DNA from: an uncultured Hungatella sp.
GTDB lineage: Bacteria > Bacillota > Clostridia > Lachnospirales > Lachnospiraceae
Direction of reading: 5' to 3'
Assembly: GCA_910585435.1 (NCBI GenBank)
Contig: CAJUEJ010000010.1
Span: 1 to 64,000, forward strand
DNA length: 64,000 bases
The position numbers and the translations under genes are program-made. Below, piece by piece: positions 1 through 7,635 of the stretch (its first letter is position 1; each line of letters opens with the position of its first letter). A model generated the notes under the pieces. The model did not search any database and was not told the origin of the DNA. It saw nothing but the letters and a program-made list of their open reading frames with translations.

Positions 1-61
1 TTTTTACACTTCTTTTACTTCTTTATCTCACATGAGCAAAATCACAGGGCATGAAGCAGCT

Positions 62-207
62 CATGGCAGTAAACAGCTGCGGAAAGAGTTTCCTTTCGTT
101 TGCATTTGCAGGAGGCCTAGAACCTCTTAGCAGATTCCCACACGCTTAGAGGTTCTGCCTCCGAAACCTGCAAACGAAAGGAAACTCTTTTTGCAGCGTA
201 CCTCCAT
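62..207. repeat. Long imperfect inverted repeat between window start and LacI gene
   Basis: The arms at about 83-131 and 148-190 are reverse complements. They include an exact 22-bp outer match (AAAGAGTTTCCTTTCGTTTG core) and an AGAACCTCT/AGAGGTTCT inner stem. Weaker pairing (CATGG with CCATG, AGCTGC with GCAGC) extends the element to 62-207, almost touching the stop codon of the LacI gene. No U-run follows on either strand, so a plain intrinsic terminator is unlikely. A MITE-like or structured intergenic element is more probable. Nothing else is visible in 1-209. Confidence 0.6.
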
Positions 208-209
208 GA

Positions 210-1217
210 CTACCCCACACTCTCCCTCACCACCAACCGCGTAGAAACCGCCAGCTTCACCAAACTCCCCGAAGGGCTCTGAATCCTGTTAAGCAGCTGA
301 TTCACTGCCAGCATCCCAAAATTCTGCTTCTCCACCCGCATGGTAGAAAGAGTAGGCGACAGGAAGCTGCACATTGGAATATCATCAAACCCAATAATAG
401 ACACATCCGCAGGAATCCTGACCCCGGCCTCGGAGAGAGCCCGCATAGCCCCTGCCGCGATCAGGTCATTGTCAGCGAAATACGCTTCCGCCAAAGGGAC
501 ACCCTTGTCAAGAAGCCCTTTCATATCCAGATAAGCCGCCTCCATAGACGGAGAAAGCTCCAGGACATAATCCATATTTTTTTTGATATTATTGCTGCGC
601 AGCGCCTTAAAATACCCATCGGCCCGTTCCCTGAAATTGGCAATGGGAAAAGAGGATTTCAGGTAACCGATGCGCACAAACCCCTTTTGAATCAAATGGG
701 AAGTAGCCATATAAGACCCCTGTACATTGTTAATCAGAACCGTATCAAAATTCATATCCTCATAATAACAGTCCAGGGCAACCAAAGGGCAGGGAAGGTT
801 CTGGAATGGCAGAAAATCCTCCTGGGTCATCTCCGTAGCCAGGAGAAGAATCCCGTGATACTCTTTCTCATACAGCTCCTTCAGCTGAGGCTCCACAGCC
901 TGGTTTCCGTACACATAAAGGATGCTGAGGCTTAAACCATTGGTCTGGCAGGTGTTGCTGATACCTTCTGTCAGGTCTGAGAAAAACGGAGTGTCTGTCA
1001 CTACCTGCCCGTTCTTTTTATAAATAATAAAACAGATATTTTTCGTCTCTGCCAAAGAATAGGAATATTTGGTTAAATCATAGCCATATTTTTTGGCAGC
1101 GGAAAGAACCCGGTCCCTGGTCTCCTCGCTGATGCCTGGCTTATGGTTCAGTACCATAGAGATGGTGGCCGGAGATACATTTAATTTTTGGGCTAATTCT
1201 TTTGCTGATATGGACAT
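210..1217 (-). CDS. LacI-family transcriptional regulator
   Basis: This is a 335-residue protein with an N-terminal LacI helix-turn-helix (about residues 1-50, with the hallmark KLNVSPATISMVLNHKPGIS) followed by a periplasmic-binding-protein-like sensor domain (about 60-335, including the DVSIIGFDDIPM segment typical of the family C-terminal half). Length is normal for the family. It is transcribed leftward and divergently from the GH43 remnant and the isomerase/kinase/transketolase genes, so it probably represses that sugar module. The effector is unknown. A good sigma-A promoter lies at 1250-1278, and the start has no strong competitor. Family assignment is certain; the target operon is inferred from position. 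Confidence 0.93.
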   Translation of the reverse strand: MSISAKELAQKLNVSPATISMVLNHKPGISEETRDRVLSAAKKYGYDLTKYSYSLAETKNICFIIYKKNGQVVTDTPFFSDLTEGISNTCQTNGLSLSILYVYGNQAVEPQLKELYEKEYHGILLLATEMTQEDFLPFQNLPCPLVALDCYYEDMNFDTVLINNVQGSYMATSHLIQKGFVRIGYLKSSFPIANFRERADGYFKALRSNNIKKNMDYVLELSPSMEAAYLDMKGLLDKGVPLAEAYFADNDLIAAGAMRALSEAGVRIPADVSIIGFDDIPMCSFLSPTLSTMRVEKQNFGMLAVNQLLNRIQSPSGSLVKLAVSTRLVVRESVG

Positions 1218-1249
1218 AAACAGTACCTCGCCTTCTTAAATATAATTCA

Positions 1250-1278
1250 ATTTTAATTTATTTTTTCAGAAAGGTCAA
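1250..1278 (-). promoter_or_regulatory. Sigma-A promoter of the LacI gene
   Basis: On the minus strand TTGACC (1273-1278) and TAAAAT (1250-1255) are separated by exactly 17 bp, upstream of the start at 1217. Seen in the sequence; activity is not tested. Confidence 0.65.
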
Positions 1279-1295
1279 GCTGAATAATTAAATAA

Positions 1296-2786
1296 ACATA
1301 CATCTGTGCTTCCCGGGATGGGAAGGGCTACTACCTTGTTACCAGCTCCTTTGAGTATTTTCCAGGGGTTCCCCTATACTACAGTGAGGATCTGGTTCAC
1401 TGGGAGCTGGTAAACTATGTGCTTAAGCGGCCTTCCCAGATAAATTTAGAGAAGGTGCCTCCTTCCGGCGGGATCTGGGCTCCCACTATCCGCTGTCATA
1501 AGGGAAGGTATTACATGACTACCACCAACCGGACTATGGGAGGCAATTTCTACGTGTGGAGCGACGACCCTGAAGGCAGCTGGTCCGATCCTGTTTTTGT
1601 GGACATGGAGGGAATCGACCCTTCCCTCCTGTTTGACGGGGGAAAATGCTACTACTGCGGAGCCTGCCCTGCCCGGGACGGGACACCTGGCATCAGTATG
1701 ATGGAGCTGGATATAGACACAGGAAAAGCGGTTTCCCCCATACGGTTTCTGTGGGAAGGCACAGGGAACCGTTCGCCGGAGGCGCCTCATATCTATCACA
1801 TCGGTGACTGGTATTATCTGACCATTGCCGAGGGAGGCACCCAGTTCGGCCATATGGAGACGGCTGCCAGAAGCAGGGATATCTGGGGGCCTTATGAGGC
1901 AGCCCCGGTAAATCCTATTCTGACCAATGTCCATACCAAAAACCCGGAGGTTCAGTGCACAGGCCACAGTGACCTGATACAGGATAAAAACGGAAACTGG
2001 TGGGCCATCCATCTGGGCATCCGTATAGCGCAGAAATACTTAAGCCATCTGGGAAGAGAGACATTTTTAAGCCCTGTGTCATGGACTGACGACGGATGGC
2101 CGGTGATAAATCACAGGAAATGGGTGGAGGTGGATTCCGCAGGGCCTCTTCTGCCTTCTTATCCGGCCAGGGAGGAAGCAATCCGGGACGAATTTGACGG
2201 GGAGACATTGCAGCTTTTCTGGAATTATCTGAGAAATCCCTGTCTTAGGGACTACAGTCTGACAAAACGGCCGGGATGGCTGGCCCTTAGAGGAAGCGCC
2301 TTGAGAATCGATGATCTGGCCTCCCCCACCCTGCTGTGCCGCAGGCAGAGGGATTTTGCATGTTATATGGAGACCAGGATGGAGTTTCTTCCGGAGAAGG
2401 AAGGCCAGGAGGCCGGGATGATTTTGTTCCTCTCCAACCAGTTCTATTATAAACTGGTTAAAAGAAGGGAAAAGGACGGGGAATACCTGTGTATGGAGAA
2501 GCGGGCGGAGGACTTTTTCCAGCAGGTTTGCCGGATTCCTGTCACCCATGAGGGGATTGTGTATTTGGCAGTCAGGGCAAGGCGGCTTTCCTACACATTT
2601 TTCTGGGGATACGGGAAGGATGCTATGAAGGAGATAGGCACTGCTTCCACCCGTTTTCTGTCCTGCGAGGTGGCGGGGCGATCCTTTACCGGAACCTTCG
2701 CCGTCCTGTATGCTACAGGAAACGGACAGGACTGCACCAGGGAGGCTTTCTTTGACTATTTTATAATGAAGCCGGAAAAAATTTAG
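1296..2786 (+). pseudogene. GH43 beta-xylosidase/arabinofuranosidase, 5'-truncated
   Basis: A GH43 five-bladed propeller reading frame begins without any start codon at a stop at 1293-1295. The first recognisable family residues (GYYLVTSSFEYFPGVPLYYS) are encoded from about 1326, upstream of the only plausible start, a GTG at 1419 that would cut the first blade. The usual opening block with the catalytic base Asp (consensus PDPS near the N-terminus) is missing. The second Asp (GIDPSLLF) and the acid Glu (RSPEAPHIY) are present. The C-terminal part (about residue 270 onward) is the beta-sandwich common in this subfamily. About 15-25 residues appear lost. The GTG at 1419 could still give a 455-residue product, but it would lack a catalytic residue. 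It precedes the isomerase gene and is probably a relic of the same sugar locus. Confidence 0.75.
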
Positions 2787-2798
2787 TTTAATAAAACA

Positions 2799-2827
2799 TT
2801 GACTTTTTCTAAATTATTAAGTATAAT
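2799..2827 (+). promoter_or_regulatory. Sigma-A promoter of the isomerase-transketolase-kinase operon
   Basis: TTGACT (2799-2804), a 17-bp spacer and a perfect TATAAT (2822-2827) lie just after the GH43 stop and 38 bp before the isomerase start. A TTTTGGAGG ribosome-binding site follows. This indicates that the four-gene operon is transcribed independently of GH43. Confidence 0.75.
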
Positions 2828-2865
2828 TTTAATAAATTTTTAAAACCTATTTTGGAGGATAAATT

Positions 2866-4266
2866 ATGGCAGAGATAAAACTGGCCTTTGCGCCAACGAG
2901 AAGGAGTATTTTTTCCGCCCCGGCAGCCGTGGAATTTGCAAATCTGACAAGACAGAAGCTGAGGGAAATGGGAGTTTCTTTTGTGGATATCCATGATATC
3001 AATGAAGAAGGCCTTTTATACGATGAGGCAGGCAGGATTGCCATGACTGAAAAGTTCAAAAAGGAAAAGGTGGACGGGCTTTTTATTCCCCACACCAATT
3101 TCGGAACGGAATATGAATGTGCCAGGCTTGCCAAAGAGCTGGGAGTACCAGTGCTTCTGTGGGGGCCCAGGGATGAGTGCCCGGATGCAGCGGGGGTGAG
3201 GAAGAGGGACAGCCAGTGTGGCCTGTTTGCAACCGGCAAGGTGCTGAGAAGGTTTCAGGTGCCCTTTACCTATATGACCAACTGCAGCCTGGAGGACAAA
3301 GCGTTTGAACGGGGAGTCAGGGATTTTCTGGCTGTTTGCAATGTGGTGAAGGTGTTTCGGGATATCCGGATCCTGCAGATTGCTCCCAGACCCTTTGATT
3401 TCTGGTCCACCATGTGCAATGAGGGAGAGCTTCTGGAGAAGTTCAATATTCAGCTGGCCCCCATTCCCATGCCGGAGCTAAAGACAGAGATTGAGAAGGC
3501 AAAGGCAGAGAAAACACCGGTGGAAGAGGTGGTGGCTTACTGCCGGGCCAACATGGAGATAAAGATCAAGCCGGAGGAGCTGGAGACCGTAGCAGCCCTC
3601 AAGGTTGCCATGAAGCGTCTGGCGGAAAAATACGGGTGCCGGGCAGTGGCAATCCAGTGCTGGAATGCCCTTCAGGGGGAGATCGGGATCATGCCCTGTG
3701 CTGCCAATTCCCTGTTAAATGAGGAGGGAATCCCGGTGGTGTGTGAGACCGATATCCATGGCGCCATCACGGCGCTTCTTGCGGAGGCGGCAGCGGCAGA
3801 CGGAACCAGAAGCTTTTTCGCAGACTGGACGGTGCGCCATCCTCACTGTGACAACGGGGAGCTTCTGCAGCACTGCGGCCCGTGGCCTGTCTCTGTGGCC
3901 GGGGAGAAGCCGTCCATCGATTATCCCCTGGCGTTTGATTATCCGGGGGCTGTGGCGGCACAGGCGAAACACGGAGATGTGTCTCTGTGCCGGTTTGACG
4001 GGGACAATGGCCAGTATTCCCTGCTGCTGGGGCATGCCAAGGGGATCGACGGCCCTTACACCAAGGGCACCTATCTCTGGATTGAGGTGGAGAATTTAAA
4101 GAGGCTGGAGACAAAGCTGGTGGAAGGTCCATACATCCACCACTGTGTGGGAATTCACAAGGACATTGTTCCGGTACTTTATGAGGCATGTAAATACATA
4201 GGCGTGGCTCCTGATTTCTATGATCCGATTGAGGAGGACGTCAAGGCATACTTGAGGGGCGAGTGA
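2866..4266 (+). CDS. L-fucose/L-arabinose isomerase-family sugar isomerase
   Basis: This 466-residue protein matches the L-fucose isomerase fold: an N-terminal Rossmann-like region (about 1-165) and a C-terminal catalytic half (about 290-466) with conserved acidic and His residues (VVCETDIHGA, RHPHCDNGE). The family interconverts aldoses and ketoses with a divalent metal. The start is fixed by a GGAGG ribosome-binding site 9 bp upstream and the promoter at 2799-2827. It is the first gene of a tight operon with split transketolase and an FGGY kinase, implying aldose to ketose, then ketose phosphate, then transketolase. The exact sugar is not readable: fucose isomerases proper are about 590 residues, so this shorter form is a different subgroup. 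Confidence 0.8.
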   Translation: MAEIKLAFAPTRRSIFSAPAAVEFANLTRQKLREMGVSFVDIHDINEEGLLYDEAGRIAMTEKFKKEKVDGLFIPHTNFGTEYECARLAKELGVPVLLWGPRDECPDAAGVRKRDSQCGLFATGKVLRRFQVPFTYMTNCSLEDKAFERGVRDFLAVCNVVKVFRDIRILQIAPRPFDFWSTMCNEGELLEKFNIQLAPIPMPELKTEIEKAKAEKTPVEEVVAYCRANMEIKIKPEELETVAALKVAMKRLAEKYGCRAVAIQCWNALQGEIGIMPCAANSLLNEEGIPVVCETDIHGAITALLAEAAAADGTRSFFADWTVRHPHCDNGELLQHCGPWPVSVAGEKPSIDYPLAFDYPGAVAAQAKHGDVSLCRFDGDNGQYSLLLGHAKGIDGPYTKGTYLWIEVENLKRLETKLVEGPYIHHCVGIHKDIVPVLYEACKYIGVAPDFYDPIEEDVKAYLRGE

Positions 4267-4267
4267 G

Positions 4268-5095
4268 ATGGATAATTTAAGAGAAAAGACCTATGAACTT
4301 AGGCAGGATATTCTGGATATTGTGGTGGCCGGAAAGGGCGGCCACATCGGCGGGGACATGAGCGTGGTGGACATTCTTGCGACTCTGTATTTCCGCATTA
4401 TGAACGTTTCGCCAGAGAACCAGGACAGTCCGGACAGAGACCGTTTTATTATGAGCAAAGGCCATTCTGTGGAAGCGCTGTATGCGGTTTTGGCGTCGGC
4501 CGGCTTTTTCCCTCTAAAAGAGGTGCTGGAGAAGTTCTCCAGGTTCGGTTCCCCCTACATCGGGCATCCCAACAACCATCTGCCGGGGATTGAGATGAAT
4601 TCCGGCTCCCTGGGCCATGGGCTTCCTGTCTCTGTGGGAATGGCTCTGGCAGGGAAGATGGATAAAAGAGATTACCGGGTGTACACGGTGATGGGGGACG
4701 GAGAGCTGGCGGAAGGCTCAGTGTGGGAAGCGGCCATGGCCGGGGCCAGCTTCGGCCTTGACAATCTCTGTGCCACTATTGACAGAAACAGGCTTCAGAT
4801 ATCCGGGGGAACGGAAGAGGTTATGAAGCTGGATTCCCTGAAGGAGAAGTTTGGTGCCTTTGGCTGGAATGTGACAGAGGTGGAGGACGGAAACGATGTG
4901 GATCAGCTGACAAAAGCTTATGAGGAAGCAAAAACAGTAAAGGGGAGGCCAACGGTGGTGATTGCCAATACGGTGAAGGGCTGTGGATCGGCCGTCATGG
5001 AGAATAAGGCCGGATGGCATCACAGGGTTCCCACTGCCCAGGAGTACACTGAGATTTCTCAGGAGCTTTTAGAAAGGAAGGGGAGGCTGTCATGA
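4268..5095 (+). CDS. Transketolase, N-terminal (TPP-binding) subunit
   Basis: This 275-residue protein corresponds to the pyrophosphate-binding half of transketolase. It carries the metal/TPP motif MGDGELAEGS (about residue 143 onward), the SKGH and GSLGHGLPV motifs, and the GGHIGGD stretch near the N-terminus. Split transketolases of about 275 plus 310 residues are common in Clostridia and in secondary sugar operons. The gene starts 1 bp after the isomerase stop and overlaps the next subunit by 4 bp (ATGA), indicating translational coupling and equimolar subunits. Its likely role is to transfer two-carbon units from the phosphorylated ketose made by the neighbouring kinase. Confidence 0.93.
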   Translation: MDNLREKTYELRQDILDIVVAGKGGHIGGDMSVVDILATLYFRIMNVSPENQDSPDRDRFIMSKGHSVEALYAVLASAGFFPLKEVLEKFSRFGSPYIGHPNNHLPGIEMNSGSLGHGLPVSVGMALAGKMDKRDYRVYTVMGDGELAEGSVWEAAMAGASFGLDNLCATIDRNRLQISGGTEEVMKLDSLKEKFGAFGWNVTEVEDGNDVDQLTKAYEEAKTVKGRPTVVIANTVKGCGSAVMENKAGWHHRVPTAQEYTEISQELLERKGRLS

Positions 5096-6027
5096 ATACG
5101 ATTGCAAACAGGCAGGCCATCTGCAATGTTCTGATGGAGCGTGCCAAAACAGATAAGGATATTGTGGTGCTTTGCAGCGACTCCAGAGGATCTGCCTCCC
5201 TGGCCCCGTTTTTTAAGGAATTTCCGGGGCAGGCGGTGGAGGTGGGAATCGCGGAGCAGGATCTGGTGGGGATTGCGGCAGGCCTTGCAAGGTGCGGCAA
5301 GAAGCCTTTTGCAGCTTCTCCGGCCTGCTTTCTGACTACCAGAAGCTATGAGCAGGCAAAGGTGGATGTGGCCTACTCAGGCACCAATGTGACTCTTATC
5401 GGCATCAGCGGCGGGGTCAGCTACGGGGCTTTGGGGATGAGCCACCATTCTACCCAGGACATTGCCTCCATGTCGGCGATTCCCAATATGAGAGTCTATC
5501 TGCCTTCAGACCGGTTTCAGACGGCGAAGCTTATAGAAGCCCTTTTGCAGGATGAGAAGCCGGCCTATATCCGGGTGGGAAGGAATCCGGTGGAGGATAT
5601 TTATTCGGAGGAAAGCTGTCCCTTTCAGCTGGATCACGGAGTGGTGTTAAGAGAGGGGACAGACGTGCTTTTGGTGGCGTGCGGAGAGATGGTAAGCCCT
5701 GCCCTTGCGGCGGCGGATATCCTGGACAGGGAAGGGATTTCTGCCTGCGTGATGGATATGTACTGTGTAAAGCCTCTTGATACCAGGCTTTTGCTTGAGA
5801 AGGCGGCCGGTGTGAAGGCGGTGGTTACTGTGGAAGAGCATGTGCGCTTGGGAGGGCTGGGGAGCATGGTGGCCCAGGAGATCGGGGCTTACGATCCGAA
5901 ACGGGTTATGAATCTGTCTCTGCCAGATGCACCGGTGATTACCGGGAATTCCAGAGAAGTATTTGATTATTACGGGCTGAACGGAGAGGGCATCGCAAGA
6001 GAAGCCAGAAAGGCGCTGAAGGCATAG
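5092..6027 (+). CDS. Transketolase, C-terminal (pyrimidine-binding) subunit
   Basis: This 311-residue partner of the preceding gene contains the transketolase pyrimidine domain (EVGIAEQDLVGIAAGLA, with the Glu that activates the TPP aminopyrimidine, about residue 55) and the C-terminal transketolase domain (about 190-305). The start overlaps the upstream stop by 4 bp. The stop at 6027 abuts the kinase ATG at 6028 with no spacer, so the two are co-translated. Length is normal for split enzymes. It acts in the cytoplasm as part of a heterotetramer. Confidence 0.93.
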   Translation: MNTIANRQAICNVLMERAKTDKDIVVLCSDSRGSASLAPFFKEFPGQAVEVGIAEQDLVGIAAGLARCGKKPFAASPACFLTTRSYEQAKVDVAYSGTNVTLIGISGGVSYGALGMSHHSTQDIASMSAIPNMRVYLPSDRFQTAKLIEALLQDEKPAYIRVGRNPVEDIYSEESCPFQLDHGVVLREGTDVLLVACGEMVSPALAAADILDREGISACVMDMYCVKPLDTRLLLEKAAGVKAVVTVEEHVRLGGLGSMVAQEIGAYDPKRVMNLSLPDAPVITGNSREVFDYYGLNGEGIAREARKALKA

Positions 6028-7497
6028 ATGGAAAATTATATTCTAAGCGTGGATCAGAGTACCCAGGGAACCAAGGCTCTGCTGTTTGACGGCAAAGGGC
6101 GCCTGCTTATGCGCAGGGACAAGGCCCACCGGCAGATTATCAGCGAGGAGGGCTGGGTGTCTCATGACCCGGAGGAGATCTACAGGAATACGGTGGAGGT
6201 CCTGGGGCAGGTGATAGGGGAGTCCGGCATTGACAAGAGCCGGATCAGGGCCCTTGGCATCAGCAACCAGAGGGAAACCTCCGTGGCCTGGGACAGAAAG
6301 ACAGGGAAACCGGCAGGCCATGCCATTGTGTGGCAGTGCAGTCGGGCGGCGGATATCTGCAGGGAGCTGGAAGGCGAGAAGGAGCAGGTGAAGCAGGTGA
6401 CAGGTATGGAGCTGTCGCCTTATTTCCCGGCGGCGAAATTTGCCTGGATTCTGAGAAACCGGAGGGAGGCCAGGGAGCTTCTGGGCCAGGGAAGGCTGTG
6501 CCTGGGGACGGTGGATGCATTTCTGGTACACCGTCTCACCGGGGGGAAGGTGTTTAAGACTGACTATTCCAATGCTTCCAGGACCCAGCTGATGGATTTG
6601 GCGGCAGGGGTATTTGATGAGGGATTGTGCGGGAAATTCGGTGTGGATATTTCCTGCCTGCCTGAGACAGAGGATTCGGACGGGTGGTTCGGGGAGACGG
6701 ATCTGGAAGGGATTCTGGAGCGTCCCATTCCCATCCGGGGCGTGCTGGGGGATTCCCATGCCGCGCTGTTCGGGCAGGCGTGCCTGAAAAAAGGAATGGT
6801 GAAGGCAACTTATGGAACCGGCTCTTCCATTATGATGAATGTGGGAGATAAGCCGGTATTTGCCAGGAATGGTGTGGTCGGCTCCGTGGGATTTAAGATC
6901 AACCACAAGATGTCCTATGTGCTGGAGGGAAATCTGAATTATACCGGGGCGGTGATTACCTGGCTTAAGAAGGATCTGGGGCTGATTGAGGGGGAGCAGG
7001 AGACAGAAGAACTGGCTTATGAGGCCAATCCGGCGGATGAGACGTATCTTGTGCCTGCCTTCAGCGGCCTGGGGGCACCTTACTGGGACAGCAGTGCCAG
7101 GGCGGCGCTTGTGGGCATGTCCAGGACTACAGGGAGGGCGGAGATTGTGAAGGCGGCTCTTTCCTGCATTGCTTACCAGATTACGGATGTGGTGAAGATT
7201 ATGGAGGCTGAGGCTGGGATCCGCCCGGAGGCTTTAAGGGTGGACGGAGGGCCTACCAGGAATCGGTTTTTGATGCAGCTGCAAAGTGATCTTTTAGGGA
7301 TCCGGGTTTTGGTTCCGGAGCAGGAGGAATTGTCCGGGATCGGGGCGGCTTACGCGGCGGGACTGGCTGTGGGAGCGTATGACGAGAGGATTTTTGACAG
7401 GATGGAACGGACGGCTTATGAGCCGGGGATGAGGCCGGAGGATGCCGGGAAGCTTTGTGATGGTTGGAAAGCAGCTGTAGGGCGGGTGGTGCGTTAA
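6028..7497 (+). CDS. FGGY-family carbohydrate kinase (glycerol-kinase-like subgroup)
   Basis: This 489-residue kinase has the actin-like ATPase fold of FGGY kinases. The N-terminal phosphate loop (LSVDQSTQGTKALLFD) is clear. So are the glycerol-kinase-like segments NQRETSVAWD and IVWQCSR, the Gly-rich YGTGSSIM loop, and the second FGGY signature region (RVDGGPTRNRFLMQLQSDLL). The IVWQ block resembles glycerol kinase, but the operon (isomerase, transketolase) suggests a ketose as substrate. It begins directly at the transketolase stop. A structured repeat at 7511-7574 follows. Substrate is uncertain; the fold is certain. Confidence 0.85.
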   Translation: MENYILSVDQSTQGTKALLFDGKGRLLMRRDKAHRQIISEEGWVSHDPEEIYRNTVEVLGQVIGESGIDKSRIRALGISNQRETSVAWDRKTGKPAGHAIVWQCSRAADICRELEGEKEQVKQVTGMELSPYFPAAKFAWILRNRREARELLGQGRLCLGTVDAFLVHRLTGGKVFKTDYSNASRTQLMDLAAGVFDEGLCGKFGVDISCLPETEDSDGWFGETDLEGILERPIPIRGVLGDSHAALFGQACLKKGMVKATYGTGSSIMMNVGDKPVFARNGVVGSVGFKINHKMSYVLEGNLNYTGAVITWLKKDLGLIEGEQETEELAYEANPADETYLVPAFSGLGAPYWDSSARAALVGMSRTTGRAEIVKAALSCIAYQITDVVKIMEAEAGIRPEALRVDGGPTRNRFLMQLQSDLLGIRVLVPEQEELSGIGAAYAAGLAVGAYDERIFDRMERTAYEPGMRPEDAGKLCDGWKAAVGRVVR

Positions 7498-7510
7498 AAG
7501 GTGTTGGGGA

Positions 7511-7574
7511 GCGCAGAGGGTCCGCCAGGGGAAGGAATTATATGATTCCTTCCCCTGGCTGCGTTACCTCTGGC
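7511..7574. repeat. Structured intergenic repeat, short form (copy 1 of 3)
   Basis: The sequence opens GGTCCGCC and closes GGCTGCGTTA, the same borders as the two long elements at 18291-18462 and 21014-21191. The inner stem is a perfect 14-bp hairpin (CCAGGGGAAGGAAT with its complement) around a 6-nt loop, with an outer CAGAGG/CCTCTG pair. It lacks the internal multibranch present in the long copies. It lies between the kinase stop and the GH78 gene. Confidence 0.7.
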
Positions 7575-7635
7575 AGATATAAGAGAATACAGCCAAGGAT
7601 GTGAAAAAATTCATGGAGCAAAAGGAGCAGACAGT

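Noticed and set aside
83..190. The long hairpin near the window start as the LacI terminator
   Set aside because: No U-run on the minus-strand 3' side and far longer arms than needed; kept as a repeat element instead.
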